From positions 27,098,570 through 27,162,569 of the forward strand of contig JAJEKV010000005.1 in the NCBI GenBank assembly GCA_021234155.1: DNA of 64,000 nucleotides. Reading direction: 5' to 3'. Source of the stretch: Isoetes taiwanensis (Eukaryota; Streptophyta; Lycopodiopsida; Isoetales; Isoetaceae). This document shows positions 53,392-64,000 of this stretch, piece by piece. The position numbers were made by a program, and so were the translations under genes. Below the pieces are notes generated by a model that worked only from the letters and a program-made list of their open reading frames with translations, was not told the origin of the DNA and ran no database searches. Numbering within the stretch: the stretch's first letter is position 1; each line of letters begins with the position of its first letter.

Positions 53392-56300
53392 TTGCATTCA
53401 TGCATGCCACATGTTCTCCATTGCTTAGAGTGTATTGGACAGTACAGGAATACAAGATTTCTATGTTTATGTATGATGCATATCTACAAAGAGCAAAAAG
53501 GATGTACGCATTCCACAATTCTTGCGGATATTTGATATAGGCTTTCATCATCGCTATTAGGTTGCAAAAAGCCATCACAAACCACTACTCGTGAATAACA
53601 AGTTCAAGTATAAGCAAGAAGATCAAATTGACATAAACCATTCTTCAAGCTTCTCTTAAAATCTGCAATTTATTTTCTCTTAACATCATAGCGAAGTATT
53701 GTGCAATATATAATAGGGGAAATAATAGGGTAACACTTACTTAAAATCAGATTTATACCGCAACGCCGCACCTGCTATTTTTCAGTTATAGTTAACATAA
53801 TCATCTCTCATAACATTCTCCCCCTGCTCAATTCGACCGACGATTCCCCAACTCTGACCTGCTTTTACAATTGAACGCAAGCAAATAGCAATAACGCGAG
53901 ACAAACTTGTTTATACCTTGTATCTGCACTGAAAGTTAAACGATCGAATGATCATGCACAAACCATGGGCTTTTGACTTGTTTATTTGTCATTCGGGCCA
54001 ATTCCTAAAAACAAGCACTACTAAAGACAAAGCTACCCATGTCAATTGGGCGTACCAATGGACCAGAGATTTCCTTCTATCTTCTAGATCATAGACCTAA
54101 GTATAAATAAAGCAACATGCTTGGACGAACCCGTTGTGGATGGAAGCATGCTCGCGACCGCTTGACCGAAATTTTGATCAGCAGAGCCACATTCATCAAT
54201 ATTTCTAGTCCTTGAATTCTCAGATTAAGAGAAAATGATCAAACAAAGTTTTTCTAATAAACACCGCTAAATGTCATTATAATTAAAAAGTTAATAAACT
54301 CAATTTTGGGAAGTAATGAATGCATCATCCAAGTGCTTTCATGATCATGTGGGTCATTCTAAAGGGGATCGATATCTCTTCATCCTCAAGTTGAGATCTT
54401 GGAGTACAACACACATGTTCCTTTGAGAATGCAGTGATCATCTATAACAACAGGTTTAATGGCCAAATTCCAATGGCTTCAAAGCCGCCTTCACTTAACC
54501 TCTAATCTAACTCATATCGAGGATGCGCAGCAGAATGTTCATCTATTACAAAGAAGATTTAATGGCTAAATCCCAGTGGTTTTGAAGCCAACTCTAATAT
54601 TCTCAGCGTAGAGCCAGACAATGCTTTCGAAATTAAACCTCATTAAGAATACAAGGTCAACTCTAAAGAAAGGAAAGAACTTGGAAATTACATCAACATA
54701 CCCGCCACCGCTAATTAACAGGCCTTATTTGGCTCCAAGGTGCCATCATTCACGTACTCAATGGCTTCTCCCCGAATATCGCTTAAACGCTCTAAAACCG
54801 GTCAGAGGAGCCTCTATTTTCCTCGATACTTCCTGCCAAAATGCAACCGCTGTATTTTGTGAGAAGTATGAGGTAGAATTACAAGATGAATTCCTAGAGA
54901 TCTCCTGCTAGAAGGATGACATGATCTTCTACATGACCCGCCATGTCCATCTAAGATTATAAGATGTGGATTATTTTCATCAACACCCCCTAATGCATAC
55001 TAGTCTTAAAATGTTCTTTCAACCAAAACATGAACAATTCACTAGTCATCCAAGCCTCAGTCGCACTTTTACATACCAAATACTTCAACCTCACAATTAA
55101 ATAACATGATTTGCTCTTAGCTTAGGACGTACGCCTTGTGGCGTGACGTTAAAAACTTCTTCTTCTTCTATTGCCTTTGAAACATAAAAGTTAGGCATAG
55201 CAATCGTCAAGCATTACAACAAGCCACCCACTCGCTTCTCATCACCATCTCATGGACAGCCCTACTCTTTCTTGGCTATAACCTTTAAGCCACTAACTTT
55301 CCCTCGCTTGAATGCCCGCTTTCATCCGCATTCCATATGGCTAGGATCAAAGTTAAAGTGGCTATAAACTCCTTTGTAAAGTTGTGTAGAAGCTAAATTC
55401 CAAGTGTTGTAGGATTCATTGCTCAGGCTCATGCCATATCTAAAGTTTCTATAGATCCTCAAAGGCAATATCGATGCCTTTTCTTGAATAAATTCCACCA
55501 TTTGTCTCTGCTGGCCATTTGCCCATAATGTATGCACATTGCCTTCACCTATTTTTACGCCTTCATCTTGAATTATTCTTTGTTACCTCCCATGCCTCGG
55601 CTGCCACTCTATATTCAGTGCCCATTTCCTTTAGCTCCAGCTTCTTGCTCAACGCTAAACACTTAGGTCTCGGCCGCCTTTCTTGTTATACTTTCCTCTC
55701 ATCCAATTCCGATAGAAGATTCAGAACGTTAAATGTCTCTTGGCAATTTTCTCCCGATCGTTAGTATCTCTTACTATCTAACATCCTAAGGGCTTCAAGC
55801 ATATTTTTCAATCGACTGTACCCTCTAACCATCCTTCTTAAAGCCCGGCCGTTGTTGAGGTGCCGGATTGCTATTGTGCAATATTTTTTCAAAATGAGGG
55901 AGATCCACTTCTTCTGGCCTTAGAACTCCTGACATTGGTATTGCCCTATTTGTCCTATTAGTTAGTATCTAGCCTCGACCTTGTGATAGGCATCTTATCC
56001 AATCGACCGCCAAATAGAAATCGAAACGAGAAACAAGAGACTAAGCATCCAATTAACTCCTAATAATTTAGCAAGAATCGAACTTAAGAAAGCATAACAT
56101 GGAATCTCGGTATCGCGATGTTAATAGCCAAAGAAAATGCAAGTGTTAAAGATCAAGAGATTTGCACTAGAAAGATCAAGAATGCTAGAAAGCCTAGATT
56201 TGTTGTATAAATTAATAGCAAGCATAAAGCAAAATCTCATCAAATCCACACATTCGTATCCAAAGAAAATGCTAGAAAAGATCACCGCCTTTGGATATAA

Positions 56301-57600
56301 AAAGAACGGCAAAATTTCTGGGTTACAAAGGTGTTGATTCGTGTGGATGCCGGAGAGTCTAAATTTGCGTACCCCTATAAACTAAGTTTGTGGATGCCGA
56401 GCAAAAGGTTGTCGTGCACGCTTAGTACTAAGATAAGAGTTATAATGCACTTAACGACATTACTGTAGAGTGCATACCTCTCATTTAAAAAGTACTTTTA
56501 AATACATTTTTGAAATTATAAAATACTTATTAAATACGAAATAATGACAAAGATGCTGGGCAATCCTATACCTTTTTAGAACTATTATTCTTTGTATTGC
56601 AGCTTGAAATAGTTGCAATAACAACTAGAAGAACTTCAAGTTTTGAATAATGAACTCAATATATTACTTGGAAATTAAGCATTTCTCAAAATTTTCAATC
56701 CAAAATATGTCTATTTAAGAGTTATATTTTCTAATTTGGTAATCTACAATTGCATAAATAAGTTTGGGCAATTGTTGGAGCTCATTTGTTGCATTCGGTT
56801 ATTAACCAACACTGTGATTTCTTTTTCTCGCCGGGCATGAAATGCAAGCTAAAGTATTATGAGAAGGTCTGCCTGCCATGACAGCAAGGAGAAAAGGTGG
56901 GTCTCAGATTCCATCTCCCATCTGGATTCCCATGGGTTATGGTAAGAAGAAGAGGGAAAACAGTAGGTTTTGGGTTTTCATTTGCAAGAAGATTGTTCCC
57001 TTTTCTTTTTTTTCCTAAACTACAATTCCATAATTTCCCTAATGTCTAAAGTCTCCTAATTTTTTTTTTTTTACTCCTGTTCTATAATATATAATATTGT
57101 ATTTTTCCTAATGTTAAAATATATTTCCTTCCTTCCTTCCTTCCTAATGTATAATTTTACCAATTCTATTGGTCTAATGTCATTTGGACGCTTTCTTAAA
57201 GCACGATTACACGTAGACTGTATATATTAATACGTTAAGTAATATTAATAAAACAAGAGTTCAATTTGACCTGTCATCTTTATAGGTATAGTACGATAGT
57301 ACCGTGGGGAAGGTATGGGACGGGATATAAACGTAGAAATACTGCACGTAAACAACACCCAGGCCGGAGTGCCTTCCCTAGATTACAGCAGCCTTTATTG
57401 TGTCGAGAGCCCTAATTCATAACGGTACTGCTCAGGATGTCGAGGAGCATCCCAACATCCTCCAAACATCATTTGTTAGTTCGTGACGCATCACTAATTG
57501 GAACGATTTAAAAGGTCTTCTTTGCACTTTCCACGTCCGTGACGGATTTTCACGTCTTAGCTGATGCAATTGCCGCCGACGCGTACTCTTATTGTCGAAG
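53392..57600. other. AT-rich intergenic sequence with simple repeats
   Basis: No supported gene. A minus-strand stretch near 55620-55560 reads TEYRVAAEAWEV, faintly like the copia RNase H motif, without flanking support. A T-run is at 57060-57072 and a (TTCC)n array at about 57128-57146. Several short + frames (54621-54911, 55519-55764) are not recognised. Confidence 0.4.
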
Positions 57601-58556
57601 ATTGATCATTGGATTTCGTATACAATAAAACCCAAAGAAGAAAAGCAGAATCTATAAAGGGTGAGAATGAATCGATCATAGCTTATCAGATTCAAATGAA
57701 GTTAAACCTTCATCAGGAAGCATTGGCCATGGCTACGATGCATCTCAAATCCATTGCTTGTAGGGCTCTTTGTAGGGTAAGAAATAGGACAGACCGCCAT
57801 TATCTCAATAAATGCATCCGAGCAAACAAAAATTGGAGGTAGACCACTTGTCGATCTCAGAATGTTTTCAAACAAATTAAATTCAAACAAATTGGTGCAA
57901 ATGTAAAAATAGGTGTCCCATTTCCGCCTCCTATCCGCTTATAGGTAACCGCCACATGGCGCGACATTCTTTCCAAGAATTACTCGACTAACTTGATTTT
58001 CACACAATCACTTATTCTCGTATTACCCCCGCGTGTTTTTGGCAAAGGTCGATTAGACAAAATCGCATATTATATTGTGATATTCATTAGCCTTATTTCA
58101 TTCACAGATATGAATTGCTGTGATATTCATCGATATGAATATATGATGAATTACGTATTCACAGAGACAGAATTCATGTGATTCACAAATTGGCTGCAGA
58201 TATTTCATCATGACATGAATTATGTATTCACGTAGACTTTTGTACCGCTAAAAGATCCATTAAACGATCGGCTTTAGCTGCTCCTCATTTAAAGAAAAAA
58301 GGTAATACAAACTTGGCAAAGAAATTGACTATTTCCTTCTTCCATGTAACCAAGTTTCATCATAGAAAATAAAGACACTTTGAGACAAGCCTTTGAAATC
58401 TGCAGTAGACTACAAAAGTCTTTGAACTCGGGCTCCAAGCTCATAAAACATACGATTATCTTGTTCTTGCTCTCATGCATCTTAAGTTAGGCTACTCGAT
58501 ATGGTTTAAGGTTAATAACTAATAATGGTCTCTACTCAGATACTCTGCGCCCACCG
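57601..58556. other. Unassigned sequence upstream of LTR-C
   Basis: The 77-codon + frame 57609-57842 is not recognised. A CACGTC motif pair lies just upstream of it (about 57529 and 57551). Otherwise AT-rich. Confidence 0.3.
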
Positions 58557-60292
58557 TGATACAAACAGGGAGTTCATCCCCATACCAGCCTCCATATCGA
58601 TATTGTGGCCCTCCACATATCACCGCACTGCACTCCAGCCCCAAAGCAAGAGTGAAGGGGTCATTTCACCGCCTCCCTCGTGGCTCATGTGATTTATCTG
58701 GGAATACTTACAAATACGTATATTCCCCGACTGGCTACCATACAAGTCTATCCTTATAGCCTCAGATACCAGTAGATTGTGCGGCTCAGGGCAGCATGGC
58801 TGGTTATTCTCATAACTTAGCCAACCATAGGTTGGCTTTCAATATCCACGTGGCCCTAACTCATTGGGGGCACTACGTGACTCCACCCGATTGGTGCCAC
58901 GTGGCATCCCAGGTGGACCTAACTTATATAGGCACAAACCCCAATCCCTAGACCTCTTCCAAAATTTCTAGCACCTCGGGAGATTCTCACCTACTTGTTC
59001 GAAACCCCGCTTCAACCTCGTCATAGGCATGGCCAAGTGAGCCTCAAAGTAGGTAGACCTGCTCTTGGAGTAGGAACAGCAATTTCTCAGGAGTCAAGAC
59101 CATGGAGGCGCTCAGATCCGGAGGGAGAGCATCAGAGCAGGTATGTAGGATAGTAGTTGTGTTAGCTCATATCCGGGATTAGCATTCCGTATGTGCTAGT
59201 ATTTTGTATCTAGGGTAGAGCCATCCTAGAGACTATATTCAACATCTTGAACCCTAATCAAGGAACCCTAACTACAGTTAGTTGTATGATTAGGTTAAGA
59301 TGTTCTTCTTATGATTATTCTCATGATGGGATGGTTATGTGATGCTGCTGACTATGTTTTGCTCCTCTTTGCATTGGGAAGGGGGGTAGAGACCCAGTCA
59401 TATGTAGTGCTGCTCCGTGAGTAGCTCCCTTAGTTCCTATTAGATGCGGCCCGTGCATAGGAGCCCACCAGGCTATTGAGGCTATGTTATGACTCACAAC
59501 TTATAACGGGCTAGAGGGAAAGTGGAGGGAGGATCCTGCCGAGTGGGGGCCTGGGGATCCCAGTGGGCTAGGGCCTATGGTCGGTCACTCTGTGTGGGCC
59601 GAGCATGGGCCGACACCTCCTGGGCAATGGTGTTGCCCCCGCCTCCTCGAGCTGCAAGTGTTGGCTTGGCTCTCGCTTTGGGGGTTCACGGGGTGGCTCT
59701 AATCTAAGGCCGCCACGATTCTCTAGGCCGCCACTCTGCACCTCTAGACCCCGGAAGGGAGGGATGCAACCCCTACCATCGGACTGTGGAGATGCAACTC
59801 GAGTAGTCCCGGTGGTGATGCCATGGGATTGGCAGATCCCAAGGCTAGAGTCCGCCGTAGCCCTGACCCAGCCCATCCGCAGCATGCACAGAGGGGCCAG
59901 ATGGAGTGGCTAACCTTAGCCATTAGCCTATGCCACCGCCATTAAGACATGGATCAAGTCCGCTTCTATCTTGAAAGCCTAGCTAATACTACCTCCCAGT
60001 GAGTCTCGAATCCGTAGTAGGAGCTCTGTTTTATGGTTCATGATTATCATCTTCGCATTGGTATATGTGTGATGCACCTTCTCGAGGTAGTATTTGTATA
60101 TGTTTCTGATGCTGTTCGACGTGTTATCGCCTGCTATAGAGCCTAGGGAAGGGATGCTGCGAAGACCTCATAGTTCCTCCCGCACTAGGATCACCTTAGG
60201 CGCGGGGGCTGGCGGGGCCCGTGGCGCTTAAGCCGAGCCGGACTTGGATTTCACGAGTGTATGGCCGAGCTACCGTATTTAGCAGGAGCGCT
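58557..60292 (+). repeat. LTR-C, + orientation LTR of the G1 family
   Basis: It shares with the reversed G1 LTR the blocks GAACCCTAATCAA, AACCCTAACTACAGTTAG-like, TTGCTCCTCTT..ATTGGGAAG, ATTAGATG(C/T)GGCC(C/T)GTGC and GCATAGGAGCCCACC-like, in the same order. It ends GGAGCGCTAA followed by the PBS. The 5' boundary (TGATACAAACAGG at 58557) is a guess. It is much diverged from the G1 LTRs, so it is a separate insertion or subfamily. No second LTR lies to the right within the window. Confidence 0.7.
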
Positions 60293-60294
60293 AA

Positions 60295-60306
60295 TGGTAT
60301 CAGAGC
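60295..60306 (+). promoter_or_regulatory. Primer-binding site after LTR-C
   Basis: TGGTATCAGAGC, initiator tRNA-Met type, is followed by AATGTTCTTG..ACCAAGAACTAGCAC, the same leader as behind the G1 5' LTR. Confidence 0.9.
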
Positions 60307-60600
60307 AATGTTCTTGCTGACCAAGAACTAGCACCCACTACAACCAAGAAGTAGTCTAACAGCTCTATAGGGTGTGAAATAAACATTTCCACCATCAACC
60401 GCCGAAATGGGGGAAAAATTTTCCTAGGTAGTGGGTCGACTTAGGTTATAAGTTAGACGTATGTTTGAGTGAGTCAAACGCACTCTTCTAGTAATTTGAG
60501 TGAAAATCATGCATCTGCATCAATTTCACCTAAAATGGGTCAAGAATCATGCCAATCGAGACCTGTGAAAATGAAGAATTATGATTGCATCAACTACTTT
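60307..60600 (+). other. Leader sequence of the LTR-C element
   Basis: Non-coding leader related to the sequences at 22360-22740 (minus) and 38884-39100 (minus). Homology fades by about 60600. No gag follows. Confidence 0.6.
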
Positions 60601-60747
60601 TAGAAAATCTGAAATTAAGTATAATATCAATTAATATGGACTAATATATATATTAATAATTAAATACACTAAATGTCTCAGAATTAATGTAAGGGGGCTA
60701 ATAAATAGGGGTAATTATGGTGGAGAATATTCCTTGTGGACCTCCTC

Positions 60748-60843
60748 TTTAAATATCTCTCTCGACACTCATTTTTCCTCTCCAAACTTCTCTACTCTCT
60801 CTTGGACTCAGCCTATCCCCACTGCTTTCTAGATCAAGTAAAT
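60748..60843 (+). promoter_or_regulatory. TATA-like box and pyrimidine-rich leader ahead of the H3-like start
   Basis: TTTAAATAT (60748-60756) is followed by a C/T-rich stretch (CTCTCTCGACACTC, CCTCTCCAAACTTCTC..) up to ATG 60844. Such a TATA plus pyrimidine-rich leader is common in plant genes. Function not shown. Confidence 0.35.
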
Positions 60844-61910
60844 ATGGCCTTCCGAACCAAGCAAACCTATAGGAAAGATCGGGCCTAGCCTACCTCCAGT
60901 GGCGCAGTAAGGTGGCGGCATGTGAAGAAGATACTGCAGCCACACCCACGCCCAAGAAGGGGAAGAGGAGCTCTCTACCAAGCAGCTAAAGAAATGTATT
61001 TTGCCCACCACTCATGCCGAGTGCCCCTTCGTCAAGGTGAACACAAAGAACCCACGATCTTGCTTACCGGCTGGCTGTACACCGGGCGAGGAGCAGCAGG
61101 AGGAGCAAAGCAGGGAGAGCAGCCTTCAAGCAGTTAGTGGACGGGTTTGGCTCGCCCCAAAGAAGAAAGGCAAGTGGAGAAGGTCGCTGGAGTGGCTCAA
61201 GAGAGGGCCGCAAGGAGGAAGAGGGAATCTGAGGAGGAAATGCCAAGGGAAGAGCGGGAGGATGAAAGAGAAGAAATTTTGCCTGGCCCCGCCGAATCAT
61301 TGGATAGAGGAGCCTCCTTGGGCAGGAGGAGCAGTGGAAGGAGAGGAGGAGGGAAGAAGATGAGCAGGGCAAGGGCGGGACTCGAGACCACCTTACCCAA
61401 GGTGGGCTCAAGCCACCTAAGGTGGTAGCACAGGCTGCATATGCGAGCCGGGCCTTCGCTTTGAAGGAGGACCGCCTTTCTACTACCAAGGCATACTAAG
61501 AATACTGTATGGACAAGGTATAATGATTGGTACCGCCATGCACGTCTGGGCCAAGACCGCGGAGGGAGGTCACTGGGCCAAAGAACCAAACCTCAGCCAC
61601 CGCCTGGCCATGTACCGAGAAGCCAAGAAGACCCACCATGGGCCTAACTCTGCACACCTCAGGGCCTTCCCGGAGATTGTGACACTTTCAACAAAGGCAC
61701 TAATCTCCTTTATTAGGAAGGCACCCCTTGAGCGACCTGGCGGGAGGTGATGCGTTACCGTCACCGACTATAAGGACGCCCCTCAACCTCGGTGTTGCAA
61801 GTACGCCCAGGCCGAGCTCACCCGCTTGTTTGAGGAAGGGAACCGCTGATCCACGCCAAGAGGGTGACTTTGATGCCCAAGGATATACACTTACGCTGGC
61901 CGCATCCGCA
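60844..61910 (+). pseudogene. Decayed histone H3-like sequence
   Basis: The ATG at 60844 begins M-A-F-R-T-K-Q-T-Y-R-K, the H3 tail with two extra residues, and stops at codon 15. After about 640 bp of GA-rich, charged sequence, H3 core blocks resume in shifting frames: AKKTHHGPNSAHLRAFPEI (about 61620-61680), FIRKAPLERP (61710), AELTRLFEEGN (61810-61845), IHAKRVTLMPKDI (61849-61887) and, after a 1-nt shift, AGRIRKEY. Block spacing from 61620 to 61905 equals that of H3 (EI to IHAKR is about 58 codons). Between the tail and core either an insertion or a second copy must be assumed. It lies just downstream of LTR-C. It could be a processed H3 copy, a divergent H3 or captured gene. It is broken and not functional as H3. 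Confidence 0.6.
61060..61390 (+). other. GA-rich tract within the H3-like region
   Basis: The + strand is strongly purine-rich (GGAGGAG, GAAGAAG and similar). It encodes very charged Arg/Glu peptides in several frames and matches no family I know. Confidence 0.5.
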
Positions 61911-64000
61911 AGGAATACCCTTTGAGGATGCATTTTTGTCCAACTAATGTAATTATTAAGTCCTATAAATATAAAATTTTGTGAACCGCCGTATTAATTC
62001 GAGTATGAAATATGTTTAGGTATAAAAACATGTTTGAGAAGCTAACAGAAAAAAAATTTAGAAAATTGCAAAAGGAACCTCAAATCGATCCCGCTACTAA
62101 ATACGCCTCAAGGGCCGCGACGAGACCCGATCCGCCAACACGGCCACCCGATTTCCCCGCCATTTTGTACCAATCCAGGTCCAAATTACAAGAAAAGTTA
62201 TGTAATTGCTAGAATCATGCTAGGAAATCATATTAGGATCTTCTAACACTCTAAAATTTTTCCCTAGTTGTTGAATAACCTTTTCAAATCGGATCCTGGC
62301 TGCTACCAGATATCGTGTTCAAGGCCATGACGCAGACCCGATCCGCTGACGCTAATTCGGGACTACTGGATTTGCCAACTTGACCAAATTTTAACCAACA
62401 AACCGCCATGTAGTGTTTCTTGCTTTATTTGTTTAGAATTGCACTTCATGGTAGTTTCAGCTTGGACACCCAAGGCCATAGATTTGAGTCTTCCCATCAA
62501 GAAACCTTTTGTGACATTCTATCTATTCTTTGTTTTTGCATCGACACATTTTGTTGCGTATTTGTAAAGAACCTCTACTGCATTTGGTAATCTATATTTG
62601 GGGCACTTCAAGGATCTTCCGTAATAATTCTGTAAAGTTTGGGCTTCATCTATTTAAAACTATTTTAAGGGTTTCACGATTCTATTTCACCAAGTTAAAT
62701 GGAGATGGGTTAAAAACAAATGGCAAGTCTCCTCGATTCAATGAGGGTTTTTGGTTGGAGATACAAATCTTTAGCACTCGTTGCCGGGAAATAATGTAAG
62801 AAGAAAATCGGCCCAAGTATGTTTTCCTTCCCTTTATACTTTGCAAGATTCTTTTGAATACAAGGTTTCAAGAAAAGTGTCCATACTTTATTTTGCCTTT
62901 TAGCATCTACATGATGTACCGATTGTCTATCGCCTACACCTTTTCGTGTAAAAATTATTTATTTGCTCTTTAATGCGCCTAGGCTTATGGGCTCAATAAG
63001 AAGATGAATTTCAAAAACTCTACTCACAGTTCTCTCTGCTAAAGCCAAGTTCCTCATGACACAAGGGCATGAGCAAGATATCAATGTCATCTAATACATT
63101 TGTTTGAATTCGTAGCTAACCCATGTATAAGATAAATATGGCACCTTCTGTTCGCATTCGAAAAAGCTGGACCCTTGGCATGCCAGCAACGACCTCTTTT
63201 TCCTCAAACATCAATGGGCCAACAATAGCCGCCTTCTTAATTCCTCCTTCCGTGTGCGTACCAACACCTAATTTAAAAGACGATTGCCTAGGAGTCATTC
63301 CCGACGCAGAAAGTTAAAAAGATTATATGTGCTTTTGAACTTTTGTTTTAAGAGCTTTAATTTATAGTTTGATCTACTCCTCGAAACTATGTTGTTACTT
63401 TAAGTCGCATGGTATATTCTGCTGAAAGTTCGCAGTGATGGAAGACCAAGACTAGATCATTGATAAAAGTTTCTGTACCGTTGGTTTGGAGAGCGGATCT
63501 TTTCGAGCTAGCAGATAAGGTAAGATTTATTTACTCCTCTTTTCTATGCATTTTCTGCGGTATTTTGTTGCCCGGGAAACTTGATTCGTTGTTAGTATGG
63601 GATAAGATCATTTTGGCTTAGATCTTGGGATGCTTTCTTATTCACGATCCTTCTGGAGTTTCTGCCTCATGATCAGAGGGGCACAAGGTACTTTCATGTC
63701 ATGTGTATGTATTCCCTTCACCAGAGGTTTCTCAGCTTGATAACCCAGTTTGTACGAAGGTAGGATTGTAGAAGTCAAGATCAAGAGTCGCACTCAAGAG
63801 GTGCATGCAAAAAAAGAAAAGTGATGGTTCCTTGGGGGTATTTCTCTTCCCATACTATGAAACTCCGCCATAATGCAACCGGAGTCCCTAATTGCCTATA
63901 CTAGGAAGCAAGGTACCAAGACAAGGAAAAGATCATGATATGTATACTACTGTGGTTGTTAAGCATTTAGCAATACGTAACTGAACGAAGTATTACTGAT
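61911..64000. other. Unassigned right end of the window
   Basis: The short frames 62530-62799 (+) and 63123-63317 (+/-) are not recognised. Two stretches with AGACCCGATCCGC(C/T) (about 62125 and 62334) are about 210 bp apart and may be diverged copies of one repeat. No LTR partner for LTR-C. Confidence 0.35.

Noticed and set aside
55560-55630. Copia RNase H fragment (TEYRVAAEAWEV on the minus strand)
   Set aside because: Only about 12 residues fit. The expected following and preceding motifs are absent.
61064-61589. Minus-strand frames of 130-141 codons
   Set aside because: They are the complement of the GA-rich tract (Leu/Ser/Pro-rich low complexity) with no motif, and probably chance.

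Overview
The window is land-plant nuclear DNA from a repeat-rich genome. One host gene is recognised with confidence: the 3' exons of the beta subunit of the AP-3 adaptor complex, at the left edge on the + strand. Nearly everything else is transposon-derived: at least four non-LTR retrotransposons (LINEs), several Ty3/gypsy LTR retrotransposons, and five small non-autonomous elements with terminal inverted repeats. The plant assignment rests on the AP-3 beta exons with GT..AG introns, chromoviruses primed by initiator tRNA-Met, a Tat/Athila-like gypsy element and LINEs ending in zf-RVT domains. I could not fix the clade from the sequence.

Layout. 2-1558 holds the AP-3 beta exons. 2531-25110 is a nested stack. 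An old LINE (LINE-A) survives in three pieces (2531-3223, 6421-6666, 24281-25110). LINE-B (3224-6420) sits in it between 13-bp target duplications. A minus-strand chromovirus, G1 (6668-24280), interrupts it again. G1's own 3' LTR is interrupted by a second, internally rearranged chromovirus, G0 (6786-12713), and by a 239-bp inverted-repeat element (12871-13109). G1's interior carries a 991-bp hAT-like element (20193-21183). 25198-28202 is non-coding with another small inverted-repeat element. LINE-C lies at 28212-30773.

30927-39583 is a Tat/Athila-like gypsy element, G2, with gag, protease, an extra RNase H, RT, a decayed RNase H and integrase between two diverged LTRs. Its right LTR contains a 310-bp hAT-type MITE with perfect 8-bp target duplications. 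40073-46800 is LINE-D on the minus strand. It is of a different type, ending in a pentanucleotide repeat instead of poly(A), and its endonuclease is split by a 1.6-kb inverted-repeat element that carries tandem palindromes. 46800-58550 is AT-rich with only weak small ORFs. 58557-60292 is an LTR of the G1 family followed by its primer-binding site, and just beyond it (60844-61910) is a decayed histone H3-like sequence. The rest is unassigned.

The genes do not form a pathway. What the window records is an order of insertions: LINE-A, then LINE-B and G1, then G0 and the small DNA elements. The most unusual structures are G0, whose two integrated ends are both U3 ends in inverted orientation and which contains a gag foldback and an inverted pol; the RNase H placed ahead of RT in G2; and the palindrome-bearing element in LINE-D.
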